64,000 nucleotides of DNA. Source: Begonia masoniana. Lineage: Eukaryota > Streptophyta > Magnoliopsida > Cucurbitales > Begoniaceae. Positions 45,107 through 58,040 of this stretch are shown here, piece by piece. The translations under genes were made by a program, and so were the position numbers. The stretch lies in the NCBI GenBank assembly GCA_022432975.1, contig CM039516.1:34559157-34623156 (forward strand). Reading direction: 5' to 3'. Each line of letters opens with the position of its first letter. Positions within the stretch are counted from its first letter, which is position 1. Under the pieces are notes generated by a model that made no database searches, was not told the origin of the DNA, and saw only the letters and a program-made list of their open reading frames with translations.

Positions 45107-47756
45107 TCCTTCCCTCCTTACTTGGAATTTTGTCCCCAAAATTATTGCTTGGTTAACTTCTAATTACTCATCCTCTCATTGCCTAAGAAATGATGTCGTA
45201 ACACCAGCTTCGACACTTCTATGATCTCTTCACCCTTCGGGTCTTCATCGTTCTCTATATCTCCATAGCTTTCAATCCATCTAACTTCGCACTTTGTAAT
45301 TCAATCGCTTATTATATATCCATCGACTTCAACTTATTAACCTCCATCACTTAGACTCTCGATCCCCTGTAACTTAACTCCAACTTTAATTCTTCCTCAA
45401 ACTAAGTTCATTCTATTTCCAACTCTTCAGATTTCTTGACAACAATTCGTACCTAATCACTTCAACCCTTCAGCTTCTTCAATTCTATAACACTAAGGAT
45501 CCGACACTTAGATCTCTCATCCTAATCCTCTGCTTCGAGCTCTTCTTTACACTACTATCTCCTTTCCAAATTATCAATCTCATTTTCTATACCTACTTAC
45601 CTTGAGTAACTATAGCATTTCCTTAGCCACTCTAATGCCATTCCTTTATACTGGGCTGTAATTATTAAATCTATTTCTTTACGCTTTCATGGTATCCTCT
45701 AGGTTTTTATAATTATTTCCACTATGATCGTTTCATCTAATTCTTACATCGGTCTTTATCGATCACAAACAAATCTTAAGTCTAAACTAACTTCTTTACA
45801 TTATTCACCCAATGTCTTTAATGGTGCGTAAACACTTCGACATAGCTTACGAGTCGAATCTTTCTTAGATCAACAGGTTTATCTTCACTTCTAGGTCCAC
45901 TTGCACAATCTCCGTGCAACTTTCTATCCCTTCGTCCTTTTTACCTTACATCGCATAGTTCCTATTTTTCTCTTTCAAAATTTCCTATATTTTCCCAATT
46001 AGCACATACTAGATTCTAGTGAATTAAACCTCAACTTTCAACCTTCCCTTCTTATCTAACTATCCTCTTATTTCTATCTCTTAACTTTACAATATCGATT
46101 TCATCCTTCCTCCAAAATTAGGTCCTAAGCATTCTTCTAAATTCTTTATAACATCTCATCCCTACAACCTTTTGTTTGCAAACTTGTTGTATGTAATTTA
46201 ACACCTCCCTTCCGTCCAATATGCTCATAATTCTTTAAGCTGCGATCTTCTTCGCACACTTAAGCTTATCATTCTTAACCTCAGCCATTTACAAAATCAT
46301 TGGCTCCGACTTCGGTACATAAGGGTCGAGCCCTTGAGATTTCCTAATTTAATCTTATCTCGATGCACTTGAATATTATTTGTGCAACTCCTCGTCCTCC
46401 TCGTCCGGTGACCCATTAATCTATCAATCCGCACAACACTAACATTCGATCAAAATTTCAAATCTAAACCCTTTATTTAATTTAGACAAGGTCCTATACT
46501 TATTCTTAATATCACACTAAGACTTCCTCGAAAGTTACGAACTAATCTACCACTTGGTCATTTCTTCTAGTCAGGTCCATAATGTTCTATTTGTCTTCTT
46601 CATAATAATTCGTCTAACAACTTTCTTGTTAGTAAACTTGTTGTAGGTAGACCTACAACCTTAATCTAGATCTTCTAAAGTTCTTAAATCTTATCCTTCT
46701 ATTTTCCAAAAACTTAGAAGCATCCCTTACCTGGAATGGAACTAAGCATGTCATGGCTCATACCACAAGCCTATCTATTCTCATGTCTCCAGGCAAATAC
46801 CAAAGTGGTCGAGTTCACTTCCTTAAATTCTCACATGAATCGGCATTCACTTAATTCCTTATAGGCTAAGCTTTCTAACTCACCTATCTTGGCTTAATTA
46901 AGTTTTCTAACATCCTTTGGGTTAATTACTATCTCGAGACTCTTACTAACCCATGGGTTGTAACCTAACTTGCGCCTAAACTTATCTGCTTTACCCATAG
47001 CCATAGCATACGACACTCAGTTCCCACCTTTCTTTAGTAAAGGTCTCTCGTAAATCCGTCATCAATAGTATTCTAAGTCACACACCTAAACTCTCCAGTA
47101 AATTCTTTTCCCAAAATCTGGGAATGACTTTTCACTACGATCTACCTCTCGGGTCCTTTAAACACTAAAGTTCCTACTTCCATCCTGGAGGTAAGTCTCA
47201 TGTCTGGGGTTCTTAACTTAAACTATATCAACTATAGACTCATTTCTTAACTCCGGCGTTCATAACTCCAAGAATCTGAAATCTTTTATCCTTACTACAA
47301 TTTCTATAATTAGCACTTACTCTCGTCAATTTATCATCCTTCTAACATTGCACGGGATACAATAAACCCGTAAACATGACTTCCAATCTAATATGTTAAG
47401 CCCTTCTTTTGATTCGTTACACTTTTTAGGCGTTTCCAATAATTTCTAACTCCCATACTTTGCCTTATGTCCCCAGGTTAAGCAACATCCAATTGCCTAA
47501 CGCATCTTCTATTTATTGGTCACTCCTAACTTTACTAAGTCTTCTTTTCTATTTAGTGGCGGTCATAATCTTTTCACGTATCAGTATTTGTCCTTCGTTG
47601 CTTAGTCCTCTAAGATGGTACCTATCTCCTAGAGAACGTCTAATCCTTATAACTTAACTACCACTCAGTTGTATTTATTTGCTGTTCGTTGCTTTTCGTT
47701 ACTTTAATTATTCCATAAGCCCCGTGAATCAGGTAAGCTCGCATCCTAAAATCGAA
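45107..47756 (-). other. Inner element, non-coding interior with polypurine tract
   Basis: The purine tract AAGGAGGGAAGGA (minus strand, 45119-45107) precedes the LTR. The rest is purine-rich on the minus strand, full of stops in all frames, and shows no protease, integrase, RT or chromodomain motif that I could recognise. The stretch at 46209-46426 (for example GGTACATAAGGGTCGAGCC) is shared almost unchanged with the outer element. Confidence 0.7.
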
Positions 47757-47945
47757 GACGGCCATTAGCTCACATCCCGAAAGACGGCCATTAGCTCACA
47801 TCCCGAAAGACGGCCATTAGCTCACATCCCGAAGGACGGCCACTAGCTCACGTCTCGAAGGACGGCCCTTAGCTCACATCTCGAAGGACGGCCCTTAGCT
47901 CACATCTCGAAGGACGGCCCTTAGCTCACATCCCGAAGGACGGCC
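47757..47945. repeat. 26-bp tandem array in the inner element interior
   Basis: About seven units of ACGGCC(A/C)TTAGCTCACAT followed by C(C/T)CGAA(A/G)G lie directly downstream of the gag remnant. The outer element does not have it. Confidence 0.9.
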
Positions 47946-48009
47946 ATTCCCAACCACCATTACGTATTTTCAACTTTATATTTCTTTATATTTCGAGTAG
48001 AGTCCCAAC

Positions 48010-48174
48010 TCACTGCCTAGTTCGTTCACTACCCTGGTTCCATGAAATACTATCTTGTCTATTACCATTTCCATCTCGGTTGAGTAAGATCTCTACTTGT
48101 TCTGACCATTGGTGCACTATGTTCATAAGCTGACGAATGGATTTCTCCTCGAGTTTTCTAGGTGCTTTCGGCAT
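48010..48174 (-). pseudogene. Inner element gag remnant (54 codons)
   Basis: The frame starts at ATG 48174, MPKAPRKLEEKSIRQLMN, and continues HQWSEQVEILLNRDGNGN to a stop after GSERTRQ. It is the N-terminal piece of a Ty3-type gag. In the outer element the matching frame continues towards PPMFDG and a zinc knuckle, while here non-coding DNA and the 26-bp array follow. Confidence 0.75.
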
Positions 48175-48184
48175 TTTCTTGTTC

Positions 48185-48254
48185 CTAGACAAATTAGAAA
48201 ACAAGACAAAACAATATAAACATCTATGAATCAAACTTAAACTTAAATACTTAC
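48185..48254 (-). other. Candidate 70-nt leader intron, inner element
   Basis: The minus strand reads CATCGACT|GTAAGTATTTAAG ... TTTTCTAATTTGTCTAG|GAAC and then the gag ATG ten nucleotides later. The GT...AG borders, the T-richness and a TTCTAAT branch-like motif make it a good plant mini-intron candidate. The primer site lies upstream, so splicing would not remove it. Confidence 0.5.
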
Positions 48255-48321
48255 AGTCGATGGAGAGTCCTCGTGCGGCGGTGTGTTTTTGGCAGACATA
48301 TCACAGAACTCGCTTTTAAAA

Positions 48322-48340
48322 CTCTGTCTCTCTGATACCA
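48322..48340 (-). promoter_or_regulatory. Primer-binding site of the inner element, initiator-Met type
   Basis: The minus strand reads TGGTATCAGAGAGACAGAG, four bases inside the 5' LTR. The first eleven bases match the initiator-Met consensus perfectly. Confidence 0.9.
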
Positions 48341-48344
48341 TAAC

Positions 48345-49452
48345 TGTGACGACCCCAACCCCGTAGGGCCGCCACGGACTTGACCGTGGCATAATCATTT
48401 CCTAAGCCCTCGTATTATTCGCATAAACTTTTTCATTTTTACTTTAAACATTTCCTAAAACCCTTAAACAAACTAACCATAACATAACCTTAACTCTAAG
48501 CTCTCGTAACTACGTAAATTTTCTTTTTATATCACTCATAACGTTTCGACTTCTAAACCATTAAATCGAAGTCTGGGATTGTTGAAATCCCGAAAAAAAT
48601 CACTCATTCCTCAATCATCAAAACAGTACACTAATCTAACCTACAATTTCAGACAAATTCAAGAAAACGAACTGCATGGATCGCTCTAAAAATCGAGCAT
48701 ATCCTTACCTGTTAAAAATAACCCAAGCAGTTCCAGTATGTTTCTAAAATCAAGACTCTATATTCTAAACAATCTACTACTACTTCATACACATCAAAAC
48801 TCGACTATACATACATCTTTCTATCATAATATCCAATCTACATACTTAAACACTTCGATGCATTCACAACCAAAACCGACACATAGACCTACATTAGTAA
48901 AATTATCAAACAAAACCCAAACAAATCCTCGAAACAAACATCGAACATAAACATGGAATTTCCTAAGACATCACCAAAGACATACATTATCAGATCATTC
49001 AGAATGGAACTACTTCAAACCTACATCCACTATAAAATTCATAAATAATAAACTTAGCTATACACTATAAAATCCATCACCTTTCTAACCAACAAAATTA
49101 ACTCACATCCACTCGACATACATCCTTCAAACCATCGGATCTTCAAGCCAAAACACACCCCGTCGCCACGAGCACCACCCATCGACCACCTATCACTTGT
49201 CATCATGAGGAACTCTCATCTTCACACCTGTCACCTACATCATACGATAACTACATTAAGCCTAATGCTTAGTAAGGAGCGTACTAAACATAACATAACA
49301 TAACATAACATATATGCATAACATGTGTAAAACATTTTCGTTTCATTTCTTTTAAACTGTTTTCTTGCCCTGTAGTACATTCATGACTTGCCCTGTAGTA
49401 TATTCATGACTTGCCCTGTAGTACATTCATCATTCATCATTCATCATTTATC

Positions 49453-49532
<80 letters not shown>

Positions 49533-50720
49533 CATCGTCGTTCTTTACTTTTAACATTTTCATAAAACATGCTTGTAAATAGTTCGTATGCACTTTAGAA
49601 AAACATGATGCATGAGAAGACATACATAGAAACATCTATCGAACGTACACTAAACTTCGCTAAGGCACTACTTAGCTACCCTCCTTACCATCAACCCACG
49701 TAACCATCTAACCTCGTCACTATAAACATAATAAACATCGTTATGACGTAGGGCCTTAGTGGCCGGAAACCTAACGCTCACTTACCTGGCGTCCGTAGTA
49801 AGCCGAGCACCGTCCAAAGGTCGTCTTCACCTAAAGCATTTCATAAATAAAAGGCATTAAAATCAATTTTAATTAAACTAATTTCAAACTTAAACTAATC
49901 TCCTAATTTAGGAAATTCTTTCCTAAAATTTCTATTTTCTCATTCGGGCATAACTAAGCTCTTATTTTCTTAAAAACATCTTAAACTACTATTTCTAGCT
50001 TAATCCAATTAAAACCTAATTAAATGGCCACCAATTTAGGTTCGGTAAAAACCGACCTAAAACTTCGAACGCGCGTAACTTTCGCGTCGGTTATCGGAAT
50101 CAAACGATTCCAGCGGCCACGTGCTCCTCTAATAACCTATTTTAATCTGCCAAAACGAATTTCAAAACAAACGACCCGAGCTAGGTCAATTTACCAAAAA
50201 CTCGAACTGCCCTTTTTCGGAAAATTCCACTTTTTCGATTTTTTCATCAAAACTCTCTCAATTCCTCACTAATCTATCCTCCTAACATCCAATTAACATA
50301 AACTAACCTAAAAATCGGAGTTCCAATTCAGAAACCCGAATTGCCCTAAACCTAGCCCACGGTTTTTCCCCAAATCCGAGCTCCCCATTGCACGGCAATC
50401 ATTGCCGGCGTTGAGCTCGGCAATTCACCGCTAAAAGCAGCCACTAACGGCCGGCGATCGGAGCCCTAACAGCTCGGCGATCCACGGCCACGAATCAAAC
50501 AAGAAACAGGGGAAACTCACCGTTTTCGATCGGGTTTGGCGCGGAATCGGCCGGAACCGGCAGCCCAGGAGCCGCCGACGCTGTCTGGCCGGAAAACGCT
50601 GAGGCTGGACGTCGGAGGAGGGCCGCGCTCGTCGCCGTTCTCTTCGCTCGCGTGCTCTCGGCGTCGGGCTCGACGAAACAACAGAACCGATTCTGTTGTT
50701 TCGTTTATTTTTATGTTATT

Positions 50721-50759
<39 letters not shown>

Positions 50760-51105
50760 CCAATATTAATTCTATGCTTAATTCTTTAATTAGTCTATCA
50801 ATTCGGTTTTTCCGTAATTTCCTTATTTCACCAAATATTCCAATTTAATATTAGAGTTCCAACAAAACTCATCGTTCCCAAAACGGACTTATTTTGCTAT
50901 TTTTACGAATTAATATATTAAAAGGCTAAAATGGGAATTCTAATATTATTCTCTTCAATTTGGGTTTCTAAAATTTCACTTATTCTTTTACAAATCCCCA
51001 TAATTTACTAGGGTCCTAATAAAATTATCCGCTCGCAAAACGGACCTAATTTACTTATTTACGAAAATAGCCTTGGAGCGGAAACCCGAAAACTCGGGTG
51101 TTACA
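48345..51105 (-). repeat. 5' LTR of the inner element (unexpanded)
   Basis: 2761 bp with (ATTCATC)16 at 49425-49536, (AAT)12 at 50724-50759, and the flanks that are missing in the expanded partner (49537-49817 and 50760-50965). It also holds GACGTAGGGCC and, near 49771, CTTACCTGG, the complement of CCAG|GTAAG shared with other LTR families. Confidence 0.9.
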
Positions 51106-51110
51106 GTTTC

Positions 51111-53442
51111 CTATATTCCAAAAGCTTTAAATTCTTTTAAATACTCAACCGCTCATACATCCATCGACTTCAACTTAATCCATCATCACTCAATCTCTCA
51201 AATCTTCCCCAACTCAACCTCCACTCTAGTTTTCCTCGAATTAATTCATTCGTTTCCCTACTTTTCTCATACCACATCGATCTAACGCATCTATAGCCAT
51301 CACAATTCCTCGAAGCTTCTTCTCTTACTCAATACGAAGGACCTAATACATAGCCTTCTTATCTTAATTCTTCCACTTCCAAGTCCTCCTACACCTTACC
51401 ATCAAATACACCCATGAACATTGGGCAACATGACATTCCATTAGTCACCCTACACAATGCTAGTACTCGGGGCTCCGAATACTTAAATTCTACCCCCCTT
51501 CTCTTTCAAAGTGTTCTCTAAGTCTTTATAATCATGTCCACAACGCTCGTTTGTCCTACTTGTGCCTCGGTTTTCATCAATCACTAACAAATTCTTAAGT
51601 CTGAACAAAGTCGTTAAACTATTCCCCCAACACCTTAAAGGGTGCATAAGTAATTGACTTAACTTGAGTCGAAGCATTTTCTACCCCTCCTGATCTAACC
51701 TCACTTCAAAGCCCACTCGTACAGTCCTCGTGTAACTCTTCCTTCCTTCCGTCCAATATGCTCCTAATTCTTTAAGCTGCGATCTTCTTCGCACACTTAA
51801 GCTTATTGTTCTTAACCTTAGCTATTTACAAAATCATTGGCTCCGACTTCGGTACATAAGGGTCGAGCCTTTGAGATTTCCTAATTTAATCTTATCTCGA
51901 TGTACTTGAACATTATTTGTGCAATTTCTCGTCCTCCTCGTCCGGTGACCCATTAATCTATCAATCCTCACGACACTAACATTCGATCAAAATTTTAAAT
52001 CTAAACCTTTTATTCATTTTAGATAATGTCCTAGACTTATTCTTAATATCACACTAAGACTTCCTCGAAAGTTACGAACTAATCTACTACTTGGTCATTT
52101 CTTCTAGTCAGGTTCATAATGTTCTCCTTAGCTTCTTCACAATAATTCGTCTAGCTTCTTCACAATAATTCATCTAACAATTTTTCTTGTTAGCAAACTT
52201 GTTGTAGGTAGACCTACAACCTTAATCCTAATCTTCTAAAATCCTCTAATCTTGTTCTTCCATTTTCCAAAAACTTAGAAGCATCCATTACCTTTAATGG
52301 GACCAAGCATGTCATGGCTCATACCACAAGCCTTATCAATTCTCAAGTCTCCAGGCAAATATCTAAGTGATCAAGTTCACTTCCTTAAATTCTCACATGA
52401 ATCGGCCTTCTCTTAATCCCTTATAGGCCAAGCTTTCTAACTCACCTAATCTGATCTCATTCTTCATATTTCCTCAATTACTACTTAGGCGCTAAATTTC
52501 AACTGATCTACAGCTTTAACCACTTATTGAGTAATGACGATTTCTACATCCCCAAAGTTCTAAACTTTTCCAGTTTCACGCTCTATCGTTCGATCATTCA
52601 TACGCACTTCGAGTTCCACTTAATTAGTCATCACCCAAACTCTCCAGTCAATTCTTTTCCCAAAATCTGGGAATGACTCTTCATTACGATCTACCTCTCG
52701 GGTCCTTTAAACACCAAAGTTCTTACTTCCATCTTGGAGGTAAGTCACAGGTTACGGTGTTTAACTTGAACTGTGTCAACCTTAGACTTACTACTCATCT
52801 CTTATCTTTCTAGATCAAAAGTTAGAAATCAACTACTTGTTACTTTTCCTAATTTGGTACTCACTCTGCCGAACAACACGCACTCATGACTTGACGCGTC
52901 TAATATTCACAGACCGCCCTTAGCTTAACTAGGTTTCCTCCCTTATCGCGTTGGTCATAAACCTCACACGTCAAAGAGAGAAACAAAGCTCCCCTTTATC
53001 GACTAACCTTCTAAGGTGGTACGTATCTCCTAGCAAACGTCTAATCCTTATAACTTAAATACCACCTTACATAAGATTCCCTATTCTCTAAAGTCTCTAA
53101 ATTTGTTAACTTACCAACTTCACCTCAATATTTTTGTTCTCTTCACTGATATTTACTAAGTCAAATGCTCCTATTTGGCAATTCACCTAAGATAGACTTT
53201 TGGTTATTATCTTCATTTAAATACTTAGGGGATTCGTCAAACCGTTAGATCTCTTAAGTCGTATCCCTCCAATGGTAATAAATTCTAAGTATGTGCACAC
53301 TTGCACAATTATCCCAGGTTATTCATCTCAATGCGTAACTTTCTCTATTCACTATCCTCATTCTATCTAATATGCAAAAGTTACGTTTTAAACCCCTACT
53401 CTCATTACCCTTCTTCTGTAACGCTCCTTATCTTATTAATCG
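51111..53442 (-). other. Outer element, non-coding interior
   Basis: Like the inner element's interior, it is purine-rich on the minus strand and saturated with stops. No pol motifs were recognised. It contains the block 51745-51965 shared with the inner element. A decisive test would be a profile search for RT and integrase in all frames. Confidence 0.65.
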
Positions 53443-53913
53443 TCACTGTATGAATATACCTGGAATAACCGATGGTTGAGCGGCTCCCTCTTCTTCGATC
53501 AAGATAGACATCCTCGGAGGACAACACGGTGGTATCTTATTCGGTCCTAGACAATCTTTGGCCTGGTGCCCCACCTTGTCACACCGAAAACATCGACCGG
53601 AATGCAACTTGCACTCCCACCAGATGACACATCGCATAAGAAACCTTATCTACCTCCTTCACCTTAATAATGTCAAACAATCCTTCCGTTGCTCGAACCT
53701 ACTCCTCGGCCTGTATCGGATCTATAGCACATCCATCAAACATCGGAGGTCGAACTGCCTAGTTCGTTCACTACCCAGGTTCCATGAAGTACTATCTTGT
53801 CTATTACCATTTCCATCTCGGTCGAGTAAGATCTCTACTTGTTCTGACCATTGGTGCATTATGTCCATAAGCTGACTGGATTTCTCCTCGAGTTTTCTAG
53901 GTGCTTTCGGCAT
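53443..53913 (-). pseudogene. Outer element gag remnant with zinc knuckle
   Basis: It starts at ATG 53913 with MPKAPRKLEEKSSQLMD. After a frameshift come VRPPMFDGCAIDPIQAEE, a stop, then EGLFDIIKVKEVDKVSYAMC. The middle of gag is missing, and the frame reaches the zinc knuckle CFRCDKVGHQAKDC. This is Ty3/Gypsy gag (PPMFDG block), which places the pol-less elements in that superfamily. Confidence 0.85.
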
Positions 53914-53923
53914 TTTCTTGTTC

Positions 53924-53989
53924 CTAGACACATTAAGAAACACATGCAAAATAAACAATTTAGAATCATACATAAACTTAAACACTTAC
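53924..53989 (-). other. Candidate 66-nt leader intron, outer element
   Basis: The minus strand reads CATCGACT|GTAAGTGTTTAAG ... AATGTGTCTAG|GAAC, with the gag ATG ten nucleotides downstream. It is nearly the same as the inner element's segment, but differs in length (66 against 70 nt) while keeping both splice borders. Confidence 0.5.
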
Positions 53990-54059
53990 AGTCGATGGAG
54001 AGTCCTCGTGCGGCGGTGTGTTTTTGGCAGGCATATCACAGAAGTCGCTTTTAAAACTC

Positions 54060-54074
54060 CGTCTCTCTGGTACC
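54060..54074 (-). promoter_or_regulatory. Primer-binding site of the outer element
   Basis: The minus strand reads TGGTACCAGAGAGAC, initiator-Met type with one mismatch in the core. Confidence 0.85.
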
Positions 54075-54079
54075 ATAAC

Positions 54080-56657
54080 TGTGACGACCCCAACCCGATC
54101 AGGGCCGCCACGGACTTGCCGTGACATAATCATTACCTAAGCCCTCGTATTTTTCTCATAAACTTTTTCATTTTTACTTTAAACATAACCCAAAAACCTT
54201 AAACAAACTAACCCTAACGTAACCTTAACTTTAAACTCTCGTAACCACGTAAATTTTTCTTTTTATATCACTCATAACGTTTCGACTTCTAAACCATTAA
54301 ATTGAAGTCTCGGATTGTTGAAATCCCTTAAAATCATTCATTCCTCGATCATCAAAACATGACACTAATATAACCTACAATTTCAGACAAATTCAAGAAA
54401 ACGAACTGCATGGATCGCTCTAAAAATCGAGCTTATCCTTACCTGTTAAAAATAACCCAAGCAGTTCCAGTATATTTCTAAAATTAAGACTCTACATTCT
54501 AAACAATCTACTACCACTACATATACATCAAAACTCGACTATTCATACATCTTTCTATCAAAACATTCAATCTACATACTTAAACACTTTGATGCTTTCA
54601 CAAACAAAACCGACACATAGACCTACTAACGTAAAATTATCAAACAAAACCCAATCAATCCTCAAAACATACATCGAGCATAAGCACTAAATTTCCTAAA
54701 ACATCACCAAGGACATACATTAACAAATCATTCAAATAGTACTACTTCAAACTTATATCCACTATAAAATTTCCTGAATATTAAACTTAAATATACACCC
54801 TAAAATCCATCACCTTTCTAACCAACAAACTAACTCACATCCACACGCCACCAAAACAGTTCGGGGCACACCATCGGATCATCTAGCCAAGCCAAAACAC
54901 ACCCCGTCGCCACGAGCACCATCCGTCGACCACCTATTCTTTGTCATCGAGTTCACACCTGTCACCTACATCATGCAACATATACATTAAGCCTAATGCT
55001 TAGTAAGGGGATGCACTATATGAATTTAAAACATTTTGCTTAACATATGCAGTTTCTACAGTTTCATCGTACTTAATCGTTTCGTTTCAGTTTACATCAT
55101 TTACATCGTACATAATCATTTCGTTTCAGTTTATATCGTTTACATCGTACATAATCATTTCGTTTCAGTTTATATCGTTTACATCGTACATACATGTAAT
55201 CCTCTACCAATGGAGGGCGGATTAGTTTCTCCATCTCTAGACGTTCCACATATAAATCTTTACCTGAATGGTGAACCACTTCCCTCAGATATCATACGTT
55301 TTCTGGACGTTCCACAATTTACATCTGAGGGGTGAACCACTTCCCTCAGACACTTTACATTTTCGTTTTACATCGTTGTCGTTTCTATGTTTAAATCATG
55401 AAATCATATGCTAAAACATTTTCGTACTTTTTCTAAAACATGATGCATGAGAAATCTATGTACGACATATCATCAAAACATATCATCAAACAATTCACTA
55501 CGTACATGGACATATACTATTCTTAACGAACTTCACAAACAACTAACATTCTAAGCTACCCGACTCATTAATCCCCACAATCAGAAAATCATCATCAAAG
55601 CAGAAAAACCTAATGTTGACACGATGTAGGGCCTTAAGGGCCGGAAGCCTAACATCCACTTACCTGGCGTCCGTAGTAAGCCGAGCACCGTCCAAAGGTC
55701 GTCTCCACCTAAAGTATTTCACAATTAAGGCATTAAAACCGATCCTAAATAAACGAACTCTAAACTTAAACTAAGTCTCTAGCCAAATCAACCTAAAACC
55801 TAATTAAATGGGCCACTAATTTGGGTTCGGTAAAAACCGACCTAAAACTTCGAACGCGCGTAATTTTCGCGTCGGTTATCGGAATCGAACGATTCCAGCG
55901 GCCACGTAATCCTCTAATAACCTATTTTAATCTGCCAAAAGGAATTTTAAAACAAATGACCGGAACTAGATCAAAAAGGGCAAAACCCAAACTGCCCCTT
56001 TCCCGGAATTTTCCCCCTTTTTGATTTTTCATCAAATTCCATCAATCTATTCACCAATCAACCCCATATACCCTTAATTAGAATAATCTAATCAAAAATC
56101 AAAGTTTCGAACCACAAACCCGAAGTCGGCCGGAATCTCCCGTCGCCGTCGTCTGGCCAGAGAACGCCGGTGTTCGTCAGAGGAGAGGTCGCCGTCGTCT
56201 CCTCGTCTCTCTCGGCGTCGGGCTGGAGCTCGAAACAGAATGGCCAAAGGCCATTCTGTTGTTTTTTTTTTATTGTATTAAAAATAATAATAATAATAAT
56301 AATAATAATATAACTAATAATAAAACTAACCATTTATTAATCCTCGTTTATCGTTTCGACTCTCGTTAAATCTCGTATATCTCCACAAATTCACATTAAT
56401 CGTTAGGACCCTAATAACAATTTCTTTTCGTAAAACGGACTTGATTTACTATTTTTACGAATTAATATACTAAAAGGCTAAAACGGGAACTCTAGCATTA
56501 CTATTCCTGATTTGGGTTTCTAAAATTTCACTTATTCTTCTACAAACCCCCATAAATTTCTAGGGTCCTAATAAAACTATCCGCTCGCAAAACAGACCTA
56601 ATTTACTTATTTACGAAAATAGCCTTGGAGCGGAAACCCAAAAACTCGGGTGTTACA
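54080..56657 (-). repeat. 5' LTR of the outer element
   Basis: 2578 bp. It matches the LTR at 37546-40364 except for a 229-bp deletion (corresponding to 39593-39821) joined at CCCGA|AGTCGGCCGG, and small differences. It carries CTTACCTGG near 55660, where the 3' LTR has CTTACATGG, and about nine AAT units near 56283-56310. Confidence 0.9.
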
Positions 56658-56662
56658 ATGCA

Positions 56663-58040
56663 GGGATTCCTTACGACCCAAACCATAAGCCCAAATGAAA
56701 AGTACATCTTTATGGGCAATTGGGTAAAAGTTCCAGTTAAAGCCATTGGAACATACCGTTTAATGTTAGACACTGGATATCAATTAGAACTTTTTCAAAC
56801 TGTTTATGTTCCATCTATTTCTCGTAATTTAGTTTCATTGTCTAAAATTGATACAGCTGGATATTCCTGTATGTTTAGGAATGAATGTTTTAGTTTGTAT
56901 AAAGATAATGTTCTTATTTGTTCTGGTGTTTTGTATAATGGTTTGTACATTTTAAAGCTTGATTATTGTTTTTCTAAAACCCTTTTAACTGTGCATCATA
57001 ATCTTGGAACAAAACGTGGTTTGATTAATGAATGTTATGTTAATTTGTGGCATAAACGATTAGGTCATATATCCAAAGAAAGAATGGAAAGATTGATAAA
57101 AAATCAAATCCTTCCACATTTGGATTTTACTGATCTAAATATTTATGTTGATTGTATTAAAGGAAAGCAAACAAAAAACACAAGTAAGAAAGCAGCCACA
57201 AGAAGCAAATAGCTCCTTGAAATTATACACACCGATATATGTGGTCTGTTTGATGTTCCATCTTTTGGTGGAAAAAGATATTTAATCACCTTTATTGATG
57301 ATTTTTCACGTTATGGTTATATCTATCTACTGAATGAAAAATCTCAATCAATAAATGCTCTTGAAGTGTTTATTATTGAGGTTGAAAGACAAGTAGATAG
57401 AAAAGTGAAAATTATTAGATCTGATAGAGGTGGTGAATATTATGGAAGTTATGATGAAAATGGACAACATCCTGGTCCATTTGCTAAATTCTGAGAAAGT
57501 CGTGGTATTTGTGCGCAACACACAATGCCAGGAACACTAGAAAAGAATGGTGTTGTAGAAAGGCGTAATCGTACATTAATGGATATGGTTAGAAGTATGC
57601 TAAGTAATTCTTCTTTACCCTTGTCATTATGGATGCATGCTTTAAACATTGCTGTATGTTTATTAAATAGGGTTCCTAGTAAGGCAATTTCAAATACTCC
57701 ATTTGAGCTGTGGACAGGAAGGAAACCCAGTTTAAGGCACCTGCATGTTTGGGGTTGTCCAGCAGAAGTAAGAATTTATAATCCATATGAAAGGAAACTG
57801 GATGCAAGAACAACCAGTGGTTACTTCATTGGTTATCCAGAAAAATCTAAAGGGTATAGATTTTACTGTCCTAGCCATAGTTCGAGAATAATTGAAACTG
57901 GAAACACTAGGTTCATTGAAAGTGGTGAAATCAGTGAGAGTTTGGAACCACATAAAGTAGAAATACAAGAAGTTAGGGTGCAAGTTCCAATACCCATAAC
58001 TTCTACTCAAGTTGTTGTTCCACCAGTTGTTGATCGTTAA
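56663..58040 (+). pseudogene. Family-K protease and integrase, copy 3
   Basis: Continues from 37545 after the nested element: QGFLTTQTISPNEKYIFMG, then WHKRLGHISKERMERLI and YVDCIKGKQT (first Cys of the zinc site lost). A TAG near 57209 (CAA in copy 2) follows. The core is IHTDICGLF, IRSDRGGEYYGSYDE, then TGA at 57492-57494 (GPFAKF*ESR), then NGVVERRNRTLMD. It runs through [19 protein letters not shown] to a frame change at about 58038 (GATCGTTAATAAC). Confidence 0.9.

Noticed and set aside
47757..47945. Regular repeats resembling a CRISPR array
   Set aside because: Units abut without unique spacers and the context is a plant retrotransposon. The same holds for the 45-, 33-, 27- and 23-bp arrays.
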